Shown one piece after another: positions 25,524 through 34,952 of a stretch of DNA of 64,000 bases. The stretch is taken from NCBI RefSeq assembly GCF_006352475.1, contig NZ_VCMZ01000001.1:992001-1056000 (forward strand), read 5' to 3'. The notes under the pieces were generated by a model. That model saw only the letters and a list, made by a program, of their open reading frames with translations, ran no database searches and had not been told where the DNA came from. The position numbers and the translations under genes were made by a program. Origin of the DNA: Acinetobacter pullicarnis (GTDB lineage: Bacteria > Pseudomonadota > Gammaproteobacteria > Pseudomonadales > Moraxellaceae). Numbering within the stretch: the first letter of the stretch is position 1; each line of letters starts with the position of its first letter.

Positions 25524-26729
25524 ATGAACCAAATGAAAATGCTCTTTCTGAGTTATATGCTGCTGCAGATGTCATTTATGATGATCTTACCGATCATTGG
25601 ACCTGTGGTACGGACCCAAGGTTTACAAGAATGGCATGCTGGCTTGATCGTCAGTTTATCGGGATTACTTTGGATGCTCACCGCCAAATTCTGGGGCAGA
25701 AAGAGTGATCATCTGGGCCGTAAAAAAGTTTTTCTCCCTTTAACGATAGGTTTTTTTGTGAGCTATTTTCTATGGGCAATCTTCATTGCGTATAGCTTAC
25801 AAAATACGCTGAGTATCGTGGTGATTTTAGTCGGCATGGTGCTGTTACGTTGTGTTAATGCTGCATTCTTCTCAGGTATTAACCCGATTGTGGTCGGTTA
25901 TATTGCAGATCATTATCAAGGGGAGCAACGTGCGGGCTACTTGGCGGGCATGGGTGCTGTTGCTGGTGTAGCGCTGTTTATCGGGCCATTTATTGGTGGG
26001 GTACTGGTCAATACCAGTTTAAGTCTGCCATTTTATTTTGCTGCCGTACTCCCACTGATCGCCTCAGGCTTGGTGATGTTTAAGGTCAAAGAAAGTCCGC
26101 GAATCATTCAACAGGACAGTGCAAAGCCTGTCAATTTAAAAATGAGCGATCCACGGGTACGTTTTAGCGTATTGATGATGTTCTTGGCCATGAACTGTAT
26201 TTTGACCTTTAACATGTGTATCGGTTTTTATAGTTACGATCATCTACAACTCAGTAGTCAACAACAAGGGGCATCGATTGCCGGCATGACCTTAAGTGCG
26301 GTTGGTTTGACCCTCATTATTGTGCAAATTGCACTGTCGAAGTTAAAGCCCAAACGTCATTTCCGCTGCCTCGCCATTGGCATCCTGTTTATGGCAGTCG
26401 GTACGCTGAGTTTAACCCTGACCCACGGTCTATTCCTCTTTGTTTTCAGTGCCGTATTGATTGGTGTTGGTGGTGGCATGATTTTACCGATGGTTAATAT
26501 TATCACTGCAAATCGGGTTGACGCACATGAACAAGGGGCGGCATCCGGGTTGATTTCTGCAGCACAAGGCTTGGCGATGATGATCACCCCGTTGTTTGCC
26601 ACGGCCTTATACCATACTCAAAACGAATTGCCGTATTGGATTGCAGCACTGTTGCTGCTTAGCATTTTGTTGATCTTGCCAAAAATGATGCGAAATGAAA
26701 AAGTTGAGCTCGCTGCAATACAAGCTTAA
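25524..26729 (+). CDS. MFS transporter (DHA1 type) of the siderophore cluster
   Basis: A 401-aa, 12-helix major facilitator with the cytoplasmic loop motif GRKSDHLGRKKVF at residues 59-71 and GPFIGGVLV in helix 5, the antiporter signature. It is directly upstream of the siderophore-interacting reductase, about 40 bp apart. It therefore likely moves a siderophore or its breakdown product, exporting it after iron release or importing it across the inner membrane; the direction cannot be told from sequence. The first ATG is annotated; the ribosome-binding site is poor, and the Met at residue 4 is an alternative. Confidence 0.78.
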   Translation: MNQMKMLFLSYMLLQMSFMMILPIIGPVVRTQGLQEWHAGLIVSLSGLLWMLTAKFWGRKSDHLGRKKVFLPLTIGFFVSYFLWAIFIAYSLQNTLSIVVILVGMVLLRCVNAAFFSGINPIVVGYIADHYQGEQRAGYLAGMGAVAGVALFIGPFIGGVLVNTSLSLPFYFAAVLPLIASGLVMFKVKESPRIIQQDSAKPVNLKMSDPRVRFSVLMMFLAMNCILTFNMCIGFYSYDHLQLSSQQQGASIAGMTLSAVGLTLIIVQIALSKLKPKRHFRCLAIGILFMAVGTLSLTLTHGLFLFVFSAVLIGVGGGMILPMVNIITANRVDAHEQGAASGLISAAQGLAMMITPLFATALYHTQNELPYWIAALLLLSILLILPKMMRNEKVELAAIQA

Positions 26730-26768
26730 GCCTGTTTTAAATGTTTTTTAAATATTGGAAAAAATAGA

Positions 26769-27644
26769 ATGAATACATTGACTCAAGCCCATGTAGATCA
26801 CACTGACTTGTTAGAACAAGATGATCATATGCAGGACATGCAACATACCCAAATGACGGTGACTGCAATCACGCAGCCATTTCCAAGTATTGTTCGAGTT
26901 AAAGCCAAGCTAAATCAATTCAATCCTACGGCATGGCAGCGCCCAAATCTTGCGATTCGACTAGAAGTTGAAGCTGGTGAGAAACGACCAATTTCACGGG
27001 TTTATACAGTGCGTAGTTATGATGCACAAAGCAATGAAATTGAAGTTGATTTTGTCAAGCATCACACTGATAGTCCTGCAATGCGTTGGTTGAATCAAGC
27101 GCAGATCGGCAGTGAAATTAGCCTGACAGGGCCGCGTCCACACGATTTACCAAATTATAGTGAAGCGGATGCAGCGCAGCAAAAACAGGTGCTGATGTTT
27201 GCCGATGATACCGCTATTCCTGCGCTTTATAGCCTATTGCAACAATGGCCAGTGGGACAACAAGCTACGGTTTTTGTGGAGAGTTTTGAAGCGGATATTT
27301 TGTCTGAATTGCCAGAAGTGGATGGCGTGAAAATCCATTTATTTTTACAGAGTGATGATATCGAAACCACGCAGCCGCATGCATTGATTGATGCCGCAAA
27401 AGCCTTGGCACCATCTCAAGCGATTACCGTATGGGCCGCCTGTGAACGTCAACAAGCACGTCAATTACGTCAATATTTTTTAAATGATTATGGTCTAGAA
27501 AAAGCGGATATGCATGCATTTGCCTATTGGAAAAAAGGCGTCAGCAGCAGTGAAATTGATGAGGTACGTCTGAAGCACTATGCAGGCTTACGTCAGCAAG
27601 GGGATGGTTTAAAAGAGTTTGATGACCTTGATATGCCGATTTGA
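26769..27644 (+). CDS. Siderophore-interacting protein (FAD/NAD(P)H ferric-siderophore reductase)
   Basis: A 291-aa ViuB/SIP-family reductase that releases iron from ferric siderophores in the cytoplasm. The FAD-binding motif RPISRVYTVRSYD (about residue 76) and IEVDFVKHHTDSPAMRWLNQAQIGSEISLTGPR-like loop are present, though the stretch is described here only by its key elements HxxxPAxxW and GPR. The NAD(P)H-binding part has LMFADDTAIPALYSLLQ and VWAACERQQARQLRQYF. The C-terminus AYWKKGVSS completes the family pattern. It is in line with the MFS gene and followed by a terminator hairpin at 27686-27714. Confidence 0.9.
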   Translation: MNTLTQAHVDHTDLLEQDDHMQDMQHTQMTVTAITQPFPSIVRVKAKLNQFNPTAWQRPNLAIRLEVEAGEKRPISRVYTVRSYDAQSNEIEVDFVKHHTDSPAMRWLNQAQIGSEISLTGPRPHDLPNYSEADAAQQKQVLMFADDTAIPALYSLLQQWPVGQQATVFVESFEADILSELPEVDGVKIHLFLQSDDIETTQPHALIDAAKALAPSQAITVWAACERQQARQLRQYFLNDYGLEKADMHAFAYWKKGVSSSEIDEVRLKHYAGLRQQGDGLKEFDDLDMPI

Positions 27645-27685
27645 TGGACGAGTGATTACAGTGATTAAATTTAATTAATTAGATG

Positions 27686-27714
27686 ATTGAGGTCAAACTA
27701 CGTCTGGCCTCAAT
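27686..27714 (+). terminator. Terminator hairpin after the reductase gene
   Basis: ATTGAGG and CCTCAAT form a 7-bp stem with a 15-base loop, followed by TTTCC. It separates the MFS/reductase unit from the sigma-factor unit. Confidence 0.55.
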
Positions 27715-27817
27715 TTCCAAATTTGATGTTGTCGTCTAGGATTTATAGACCGTAAATTGGCAGTCGTCTAATTGTCTTCACGCTGTATAAAATTAAATAA
27801 ACCAAAAAATTGATTAT

Positions 27818-27836
27818 AGTAACGATTCTCATTATC
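27818..27836. promoter_or_regulatory. Fur box upstream of the ECF sigma gene
   Basis: AGTAACGATTCTCATTATC matches 16 of 19 positions of the Fur consensus GATAATGATTCTCATTATC by eye. It ends 17 bp before the sigma-factor start codon, so iron would repress the whole signalling and receptor unit. Confidence 0.75.
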
Positions 27837-27853
27837 GTGATTGAAGTTTTATT

Positions 27854-28393
27854 TTGATACTTTCTAGCCATATCACTCAAGTCAACGCGAATGCAGATGA
27901 AAAGCATCTATTTGCACTGCTCTATCAAGCGCACTATACCTGGCTGTATTATTGGCTCTTAAAAAGAGTTGAGGGCGTGGCGCAGGCTGAAGATGTGGTG
28001 CAAGATACCTTTGTGAAAATTTTGCGTGCTGGTAATGTTTTAAATATTCAACAACCGAAATCATTTCTGATTAAAACAGCAACACGGGTCATCATCGATC
28101 AAAAAAGAAGAAAAGTAATTGAGCAAGCGTATTTGGATTATTTACAGCTAAATAGTCAACCTTATGATGAGGCCGATCCAGAACAGATTGTACTCGCAAT
28201 AGAAACCTTAGACCGAATCGCTTTGATGCTGAATGGCTTGCCAGAACGGGCAAGAAATGTATTTTTAGCACGTTATTTAGATGGCCATCAACAAACAAAA
28301 ATTGCAACTGATCTTGGGATTTCACATCGTACCGTACAACTCGATTTAGTCAAAGCATTGCAGCATTGCGATGTGATTTTAACGGCATCCTAA
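27854..28393 (+). CDS. FecI-type ECF sigma factor
   Basis: A 179-aa extracytoplasmic-function sigma factor. Region 2 has HYTWLYYWLLKRVEGVAQAEDVVQDTFVKILR (described by its AEDVVQDTF core). Region 4 has LNGLPERARNVFLARYLDG and a helix-turn-helix TKIATDLGISHRTVQLDL. The start is a TTG at 27854; no better ATG precedes the conserved region. FecR follows after one base, the standard pair in which the anti-sigma factor FecR receives a signal from the TonB-dependent receptor. A degraded copy of part of this gene is found at 43500-43611. Confidence 0.88.
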   Translation: MILSSHITQVNANADEKHLFALLYQAHYTWLYYWLLKRVEGVAQAEDVVQDTFVKILRAGNVLNIQQPKSFLIKTATRVIIDQKRRKVIEQAYLDYLQLNSQPYDEADPEQIVLAIETLDRIALMLNGLPERARNVFLARYLDGHQQTKIATDLGISHRTVQLDLVKALQHCDVILTAS

Positions 28394-28394
28394 T

Positions 28395-29414
28395 ATGTCG
28401 CAATTGCATTCATCCGACAAGACCGCTGAGCAGGCACAGCGCATTGCCGCGCAGGCAGCAGAATGGATCGTTCGCCTAGATGATCAGCCCGATGAGCAGA
28501 CCTTAAAAGCGTATCAGACATGGTTGGCTCAAGATCCACGGCATGCTGAAGCAATTCAGCGTTTGCAGCAGTTGATTGGATCGGTTGAGCAACTGACTGT
28601 GCAATATGCAAATCTTCAAGTGCCGAAGCACATTTTGCAGCAAGCCTTAACCCCAACGCAGCAGCGCTCAACAAGAAAGCTTTCGACAAAAACCTTATTC
28701 AGTCTGGTGCTGGCCATAGGCTTTGGAATTTTGGGGGCCTTACAATATGCACCGTTGGATTATTGGACCGCCGATACCCGTAACCGCAGTCAATCTTGGC
28801 AACAGCATCGCTTGAGTGATCACACTCAAATTCAGATTGCGGGCAAAGGTGCCTATAACCTTCAATACAATGCGCAACAACGCGTGGTGCAATTACTGCA
28901 AGGGGCGATTTTAGTTGATGTGGCTAAAGATGCAGCACGGCCATTTATTATTCAAACTGAACATGTGCAAATTAAGGCATTAGGTACGCGCTTTATGGTG
29001 ACCCATACTGTAGATCAAACGGTATTGACCATGTTGGAATCTCGGGTTGAAGTACAAAGTACCCAGCAATCGCAAGCACCAATTGTGGTGGAGGCTGGGC
29101 AACAAATTCGAATCAATGCAGCAGGTTTTGTTGAAGATCATCCGACCCCAATTAACCCGCAACTGTTTGAGCAGGCATGGCAGCAGCATATTTTGGTGGC
29201 CAATGGCGAGTCTGTGGTCGAGATCTTAGATATTTTGGCTTTATATTATGATGGCAAATTAAGTTTTGATCGTACTGCATTGGCCAGTCTAAAACTGACA
29301 GCCACCTTGCCTTTAGATCGGGTGGATGAGTCCTTAGAAATATTGGCCAAAGAATTGAATTTAAAACTCAATAATAGCGTTCCTTTTTATATCAAAATTT
29401 CTAAAAAACCGTAA
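28395..29414 (+). CDS. FecR-family anti-sigma/sigma regulator
   Basis: A 339-aa inner-membrane protein. The N-terminal cytoplasmic DUF4880-like part has AAEWIVRLDDQPDEQTLKAY and ends with a single membrane segment (about residues 98-117, TLFSLVLAIGFGILGALQYA). The periplasmic FecR domain has a Trp/Gln-rich start, LQGAILVDVAKDAARPFIIQT and KALGTRFMVTH. The C-terminal region VVEILDILALYYDGKLSF resembles the receptor-interacting STN-like fold. The gene starts one base after the sigma factor stop, so it is coupled. It relays the siderophore signal from the receptor encoded 65 bp downstream. Confidence 0.9.
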   Translation: MSQLHSSDKTAEQAQRIAAQAAEWIVRLDDQPDEQTLKAYQTWLAQDPRHAEAIQRLQQLIGSVEQLTVQYANLQVPKHILQQALTPTQQRSTRKLSTKTLFSLVLAIGFGILGALQYAPLDYWTADTRNRSQSWQQHRLSDHTQIQIAGKGAYNLQYNAQQRVVQLLQGAILVDVAKDAARPFIIQTEHVQIKALGTRFMVTHTVDQTVLTMLESRVEVQSTQQSQAPIVVEAGQQIRINAAGFVEDHPTPINPQLFEQAWQQHILVANGESVVEILDILALYYDGKLSFDRTALASLKLTATLPLDRVDESLEILAKELNLKLNNSVPFYIKISKKP

Positions 29415-29479
29415 AAAACTTTGCGCACTTTGCATTTTCATCCGTCTTTATAAGGATTGCAAAATAAAGGGGTATAAAA

Positions 29480-31888
29480 ATGCAACACCATGCTTGGGGA
29501 AAACTAAAGCCGCTCGCCTTATCGATGCATTTAAGCATGATGCTGATTGGCAGTGGCGTGCTGTTCAGTGCGACCGTCTATGCGGAAAATGCAACCAGCG
29601 ACTACAAGATTCCAGCAGGGCAACTCAGTGATGCATTGCTGAGCTTTGCCTTGCAAGCCAAGGTCACGCTTAGTACGGACCATCAAAAAATAGTGGGTAT
29701 TCGCAGCGCCGGACTCAATGGGCAATATGGGATTGAACAAGGCTTTAATGCCTTGTTAGAAGATAGCCCTTACCAAATTGAAAAAGGCCAGAAAGCATAT
29801 ACCTTGGTAGCTAAAAAGCGCGTAGCAGCGAATAAGATTGACCCGCAACAGGCTGTGGCAAATGATCAGGAAGCATCAGCAAATCCGACTACGCAAGCAC
29901 TAACACAACTGCCAACGATTGTGGTGAATGCAAATACAGATCAGCCACCCGCTTATATTGTGAAGACGGCCCAGCTATTCAAAGGTGATGCGTCGCTGTT
30001 AGAGACACCGCGCTCAGTCTCTGTGGTCGGTGCTGAGCAAATCAAAGTGCTGGCACCAAAATCGATTGAACAATCACTGGCCTATACCGCAGGGGTTGCA
30101 ACGGATGTTTCTGGAACAGATATTCGGATGACGGGGGGCGGATTTATTCGCGGCTTTAGTGATGGTGGTGCCTATTATAAAGATGGTTTGAAGCAGTTAT
30201 CGGCTGGCACCTATGCCACATGGAACAATGACATTGATGAAATAGACAGTGTTGAAGTACTAAAAGGCCCAGCATCGGTGCTCTATGGGCAAGCGCGTCC
30301 CGGTGGTGTCGTCAACGTGATTTCTAAACGGCCAACAGCAGATCATGTAAATGCATTGGGTGTTTCTTATGGTCGTTATGAACGACTACAGTTTAATGCG
30401 GATATTGGTGGTGCAATTGATGATGCTGAACAGTTTCTCTACCGCTTAAATGTGACACAACGAAATAGTGATGCTCAGTTAATTGGTGCTCGAGATGACC
30501 GTTTCTCAATTTCACCTGCGTTTACATGGAATATTTCAGATCAGACCCAACTCACGATACTGGGGAATTACTCTGAAGAACGGGGTACCCCATTGACCTG
30601 GTGGCCAAGTTTATATATTTATCCTGAAATCAAAGAAATGCCGATAGATCGAACGGCTGGTGATCCGAGCTTTGACCGTTTTAATCGGGATACAAAGTCA
30701 CTGGGTTATGCCTTGCAACATGAGATGGAGAATGGTTGGAAGCTGATTCAAAATCTACGCTATTCGGAAATCGATGTTGATTATCAACATATCTATGCGC
30801 AGAAACTACTTGAGGATAAACGTAGCATTACTCGCGCGAATTTGGCGCAGAAAACCAATGGTAAAACCTTCTCGGTCGATAGTCGGGGCGAAAAAGAATT
30901 GAATTGGGGGGAGTTGAAGCACAATTTATCCGTGGGCGTCGATTATTTAAAATATAAAGAGCGTGGTGGTTTGGGTTTTGGTTGGGATGTGCCGAATTTA
31001 GATATTTACAATCCCGTATACGGTCAAGATATTCCTGTACCTGAGTTAGAAGCCAATCGCACCGATGTAACCCAGATGGGGATCTATGCGATTAATCAAT
31101 TGAAACTCGATCATTGGGTTGCAAATATCAGTTTGCGTCATGATCAGGCGAAAACCAAGCAAGACAGTGTCACTCAACCTAAAATTAACAACAATGCCAC
31201 CACAGGCAGTATTGGGCTGTTGTATCTGTTTGATGCAGGGGTTGCACCGTATTTAAGTTATGCCACATCGTTTGATCCAGCAGTGGGCATGACGGCTGAT
31301 GGCACAGCATTTAAACCGCAAGAAGGGACGCAATATGAGATCGGAATTAAATATCAGCCTGAGGACAGTGATCTATTGATTACCGCATCGGCCTTTGATA
31401 TTTATCAAACCAATGTTGCAACGGCAGATCCAGATCATCCAACCAAACAGATTCAAACTGGAGAAGTCCGCTCAACAGGGTATGAACTAGAAAGTAAGTT
31501 AAAAGTGAGTGAGCAAGTCAACCTCATGCTCAGTTATACCCACATCAATGCACGAACCACCAAAAGTAATAAGCCAGAAGAAATTGGGCGCAGGGCTTAC
31601 CAAACCCCAGAGCAAATGGCCAATATCTGGATTGATTATCGCCCCGATTTTTTGGAGGGTTTTTTGATTGGCGCGGGCGCACGCTATAAAAGCAAAACAC
31701 CGGGGACGTCATCGGGTCAACTATTTATGAATGATGCTCGAACTTTGGCTGATCTGGCCATAGCCTATGAACAACCTCAATATCGTGTGGCACTGAACAT
31801 CAGTAATTTATTTGACCGTAAATACTATGCCGGAACTTTCCGTGGTGCAGCGCGTGAAGCCAATGTTAGTGTGAAATATTATTGGTAA
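29480..31888 (+). CDS. TonB-dependent siderophore receptor with signalling domain
   Basis: An 802-aa outer-membrane receptor. A signal peptide ends near residue 35 (SATVYA-ENA). The secretin/TonB N-terminal (STN) domain is YKIPAGQLSDALLSFALQAK to about residue 115. A TonB box-like LPTIVVNAN follows, then the plug (LETPRSVSVVGAEQIK, GFIRGFSDGGAYYKDGLKQL, VLKGPASVLYGQARPGGVVN) and a 22-strand barrel ending VSVKYYW with terminal Trp. The STN domain and upstream fecIR-like pair mean that ligand binding should induce the receptor. No siderophore biosynthesis genes are present, so it may take up a foreign ferric siderophore of the FpvA/FoxA class; the ligand is unknown. Confidence 0.93.
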   Translation: MQHHAWGKLKPLALSMHLSMMLIGSGVLFSATVYAENATSDYKIPAGQLSDALLSFALQAKVTLSTDHQKIVGIRSAGLNGQYGIEQGFNALLEDSPYQIEKGQKAYTLVAKKRVAANKIDPQQAVANDQEASANPTTQALTQLPTIVVNANTDQPPAYIVKTAQLFKGDASLLETPRSVSVVGAEQIKVLAPKSIEQSLAYTAGVATDVSGTDIRMTGGGFIRGFSDGGAYYKDGLKQLSAGTYATWNNDIDEIDSVEVLKGPASVLYGQARPGGVVNVISKRPTADHVNALGVSYGRYERLQFNADIGGAIDDAEQFLYRLNVTQRNSDAQLIGARDDRFSISPAFTWNISDQTQLTILGNYSEERGTPLTWWPSLYIYPEIKEMPIDRTAGDPSFDRFNRDTKSLGYALQHEMENGWKLIQNLRYSEIDVDYQHIYAQKLLEDKRSITRANLAQKTNGKTFSVDSRGEKELNWGELKHNLSVGVDYLKYKERGGLGFGWDVPNLDIYNPVYGQDIPVPELEANRTDVTQMGIYAINQLKLDHWVANISLRHDQAKTKQDSVTQPKINNNATTGSIGLLYLFDAGVAPYLSYATSFDPAVGMTADGTAFKPQEGTQYEIGIKYQPEDSDLLITASAFDIYQTNVATADPDHPTKQIQTGEVRSTGYELESKLKVSEQVNLMLSYTHINARTTKSNKPEEIGRRAYQTPEQMANIWIDYRPDFLEGFLIGAGARYKSKTPGTSSGQLFMNDARTLADLAIAYEQPQYRVALNISNLFDRKYYAGTFRGAAREANVSVKYYW

Positions 31889-31913
31889 TTAATGCGTGGG
31901 TACTGAAATGAAA

Positions 31914-31935
31914 CCTCATCCTGCAAGGGATGGGG
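31914..31935. terminator. Hairpin between convergent receptor and regulator genes
   Basis: CCTCATCC and GGATGGGG form an 8-bp stem (one G-T pair) with a 6-base loop, 26 bp after the receptor stop. Confidence 0.5.
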
Positions 31936-31963
31936 ATTGACTTGTGTCTCCGGTACGGTCGGA

Positions 31964-33058
31964 TTAATTCAACAATTTTAGTAATTTTTCCCGATGTGGA
32001 CTGTCGCCTGGCAGCAATTCTAATAAGCGCTGCGCGGCATCAATACGGTCGGGAATACGACTAATCAGTTTGAACAATAAGTCGACTTCTTGCATTTGAT
32101 AAATCATGTGACTCAGCCTTGCATCGAAGCAGTCACGCCATGCACTGAGAAATGGGCTTTCAGATTTGGCCAAAAAACTGCCTTTATACAGCGCAAAGGT
32201 ACTGGCCAGCATGCCTGCATCTAAGGCACGTTCTGCATTGAGAAAATCACATTGCAGTTCACAGCGTAGTTGGTAGGGGCGTGATTGAATACAATCGGGC
32301 ATCAGGCTACGCAGTTGTGACAGTTCGGCTTTTAGCGTATTGACACTAACCTGACGGTCACCATACAGCGCATAGTGCAATTCATTTAAGTGAATCCCAT
32401 CTGGACAAAGTGCCAAAATACATAAGATTTCGACTTGGCGATGGCTGAGATTGAGCCGTTGGTGATTGAACTGAACTCGTGGGGTACCGAAGACATTTAA
32501 ATACAGCACATGCTGTTGTTCAAATTGAATCGCACGTTGTACCAATGCGGCGCAGCGCTCAACAGCTAACAGTCCTAGGGTGTTATGTTTCTGATATTTA
32601 GTTGATAAATTGAGAATGCCATGACATTGCCCTGACTGTGGATCTAAGATTGGCGCGGCATAACAGACCCAATCCCGCACACTGTTCATGTGGTTTTCAT
32701 GTGAAAAAACACAACTGGCGACATGTTGATTGAGTGCCAGTCCAATCGCATTGGTGCCGACTGCTTGGGTAGACCAATGACCGCCTTCAACAAAATGCAC
32801 TTGCTCTGCTGAAGAGCGCATCGGTTGACTGCTCCACGTCCAGAGTAAGGTGCCTTGGTGATCGGTTACACCAATTGCCATACCAGAGTCTTCGGCAATT
32901 TTTATGAGGTCTTGATAACAGTGCGGTAAAGAGCGATCAAATAAAGAAGGAGATTCACTGCGATCTAAAGCCAAAATCGGTGCTGCATCTAAATGACTGG
33001 GATTAATTAAATGCGTGGTTTGTAATGCGGTGGTTATACTGTTATTGCTTTGGTTCAT
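31964..33058 (-). CDS. GAF-sensor regulator with SARP/BTAD-like C-terminus, probable acetoin regulator
   Basis: A 364-aa protein. The N-terminal half matches the sensor part of AcoR: TDHQGTLLWTWSS, GGHWSTQAVGTNAIGLAL (about residue 100), VFSHENHMNSVRDWVCYAAPI and GILNLST, a GAF domain. Classical AcoR then has a sigma-54 AAA+ domain and Fis-type HTH; both are absent here. Instead it has VFGTPRVQFNHQRLNLSHRQVEIL and LYGDRQVSVNTLKAELSQLR, a winged-helix of the SARP/OmpR type. Helical repeats like a BTAD domain follow. It lies just upstream of lipA on the same strand and faces acoABC, so control of acetoin catabolism by a sigma-70 mechanism is inferred. Confidence 0.75.
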   Translation of the reverse strand: MNQSNNSITTALQTTHLINPSHLDAAPILALDRSESPSLFDRSLPHCYQDLIKIAEDSGMAIGVTDHQGTLLWTWSSQPMRSSAEQVHFVEGGHWSTQAVGTNAIGLALNQHVASCVFSHENHMNSVRDWVCYAAPILDPQSGQCHGILNLSTKYQKHNTLGLLAVERCAALVQRAIQFEQQHVLYLNVFGTPRVQFNHQRLNLSHRQVEILCILALCPDGIHLNELHYALYGDRQVSVNTLKAELSQLRSLMPDCIQSRPYQLRCELQCDFLNAERALDAGMLASTFALYKGSFLAKSESPFLSAWRDCFDARLSHMIYQMQEVDLLFKLISRIPDRIDAAQRLLELLPGDSPHREKLLKLLN

Positions 33059-33440
33059 TGCATATTCCTTTATCTTGAATACTGCATTTCAAAGTGCTCA
33101 ACATCCTTTGTTGAGTTCAACATCACTTGATATCCAGCATTGTTCATCCATAAAACAAAGACCATTAAACCAGCGACTCACAACGAATCATGAGATTGAT
33201 CAGATCAGTCGAGTCACACAACTTTGGCCTTAAAATATTGCAGATAAAATACCATTTATTGCAGCTAAGGCCATGAGGACGATTGCGAGATGCCCAACTT
33301 TATTGGGGCACCATCAGCAAGAGTAATCTCACTTACTTTAGCCTGAATTGTAAAGAATACAAAGGTTAAATACAGTTATAAGGCATTAATCCATATAAAA
33401 AATATGGATTAATTTTAATTCTTGGTTCGGTGCTTGTTTT
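33059..33440. other. Intergenic region between lipA and the regulator gene
   Basis: No gene seen. It contains the lipA terminator (33385-33413). The first 250 bases hold only short interrupted repeats (GTTGAGTTCAAC near 33111). Confidence 0.5.
33385..33413. terminator. Terminator hairpin downstream of lipA
   Basis: ATTAATCCATAT and ATATGGATTAAT form a perfect 12-bp stem with a 5-base A loop, 28 bp beyond the lipA stop. Confidence 0.7.
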
Positions 33441-34445
33441 TTAGCTTACGCTACTGAGTTCATCACGTGAAAAAGGTTTCGGTACAGCTTCACCATAATA
33501 TTGTCGATCGGCAAAATAACTTGAGCGTACCATCGGTGCACTCCAAATATTTCGAAAGCCCAGTTGTTGGCCATGCTGTTGATAATGTTCAAACTCAGCC
33601 AAAGACACAAAGCGATGAATTGGGGCATGTGACTTGGAGGGTTGTAAGTACTGACCGATAGTGATGTAGTTAACCAAGTGATCACTTAAATCATTCAGTA
33701 ATACAATCACTTCTGCTTCAATCTCACCTAAACCGACCATCAGACCGCATTTGGTAGGAATATCAGGGCAATAATCTTTAAAACGTTTCAGCAAGTCGAG
33801 TGAATGTTGATAGTCAGAGCCGGGACGCATCGCACGATACAGGCGTGGCACGGTTTCAATATTGTGATTAAACACATCGGGTGGCTCGCGGCTTAAAATC
33901 TCTAAAGCCAGATCAAGCCGACCACGAAAGTCAGGCACTAAAATTTCAATTAAGGTATTGGGGCTACGTTCACGAATGGCACGAATACAATCGACAAAAT
34001 GCTGTGCACCACCATCTTTTAAATCATCACGATCGACCGAAGTGATCACCACATACTTTAAGTTGAGATTGGCCACGGTCTCGGCCAAATTTTGGGGTTC
34101 ATCGGGGTCTAGACCATTGGGGCGACCATGTGCCACATCACAGAATGGGCAGCGGCGGGTACAGATATCGCCCATAATCATAAAGGTCGCAGTCCCCCCT
34201 GCAAAGCATTGCGGTAAATTGGGACAGGCGGCTTCTTCACAGACGGTATGTAATTTCTGTTGGCGTAATAAACGTTGAATCCGTTGAATTTCATCTGGAT
34301 GACTAATCTTGGTACGAATCCATTCGGGTTTGCTTGGGGTGTCGTGTGTGGGAATTACTTTAATTGGAATACGGGCCAATTTCTCAGCACCACGTAATTT
34401 TGTTCCAACCGGTGTTCCAGTCACTGGAGCGCGTTTCAAATCCAT
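33441..34445 (-). CDS. lipA: Lipoyl synthase associated with the acetoin dehydrogenase complex
   Basis: A 334-aa radical-SAM enzyme that inserts sulfur into octanoyl groups to make lipoyl cofactor. The auxiliary cluster motif [12 protein letters not shown] (C-x4-C-x5-C) and the radical-SAM motif CTRRCPFC (C-x3-C-x2-C) are complete, and the C-terminal VRSSY motif that binds the auxiliary cluster is present. The location next to acoABC, whose E2 needs lipoylation, suggests a pathway-specific paralog of a housekeeping LipA expected elsewhere. It is divergent from acoA with a 507-bp intergenic region that probably holds both promoters. Confidence 0.92.
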   Translation of the reverse strand: MDLKRAPVTGTPVGTKLRGAEKLARIPIKVIPTHDTPSKPEWIRTKISHPDEIQRIQRLLRQQKLHTVCEEAACPNLPQCFAGGTATFMIMGDICTRRCPFCDVAHGRPNGLDPDEPQNLAETVANLNLKYVVITSVDRDDLKDGGAQHFVDCIRAIRERSPNTLIEILVPDFRGRLDLALEILSREPPDVFNHNIETVPRLYRAMRPGSDYQHSLDLLKRFKDYCPDIPTKCGLMVGLGEIEAEVIVLLNDLSDHLVNYITIGQYLQPSKSHAPIHRFVSLAEFEHYQQHGQQLGFRNIWSAPMVRSSYFADRQYYGEAVPKPFSRDELSSVS

Positions 34446-34952
34446 TTTAAAAACTCTTGGTCAAAATAATAATAAAACAATAATAAAAATGATTTAAATC
34501 TAAAATAAGCTGTTTGCTTATAATGTCAAACATATTTTGGTATTTAATTTAAAATACCAGTTATTTGATTATTAAATAATATCTAAAATGTTGATGTGGG
34601 TTAATTTAAAGGGTTACTTTAAATTTATTTGTTTGATTTTATATAGCCAGTAGAAAGTAAGTTAATAAAAAGCTTGATGTAAATAATCCAGTGTATAAGA
34701 TGTGGGTTGGTTAAAGGTTTGTTTTTCTATCTATCTGATATCTATGAAAAATAATTAAATAATTTTGAGGTTTTAAGTCGTTGTTTTGATATGATTTTGT
34801 TGTAAAAAAATAATAAAAAGTTTTTAGTCTAATATTAATTTATATCGAAATGCTTTTATATAAATAGGCGGCTTTAATACATGGTTCGCGATTGAGCTTG
34901 AATGATTAAATCTGAATATTGAGTTTGTTTAAAATATAAAAAGGAGCATTTT
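34446..34952. other. Divergent promoter region of lipA and acoA
   Basis: Very AT-rich, no gene seen. An inverted repeat TGGTATTT/AAATACCA with a 6-base spacer lies at 34538-34559. No convincing -24/-12 sigma-54 promoter was found, in line with the regulator lacking an AAA+ domain. AAAAAGGAG at 34940-34947 is the acoA ribosome-binding site. Confidence 0.55.
34538..34559. promoter_or_regulatory. Candidate operator in the lipA-acoA intergenic region
   Basis: Perfect 8-base inverted repeat TGGTATTT/AAATACCA spaced by 6 bases, 93 bp upstream of lipA and about 394 bp from acoA. The binding protein is unknown. Confidence 0.4.

Noticed and set aside
34446..34952. Sigma-54 promoter for acoA
   Set aside because: The best match (TGGTTCGCGATTGAG near 34882) lacks the required GC spacing, and the neighbouring regulator has no AAA+ domain.
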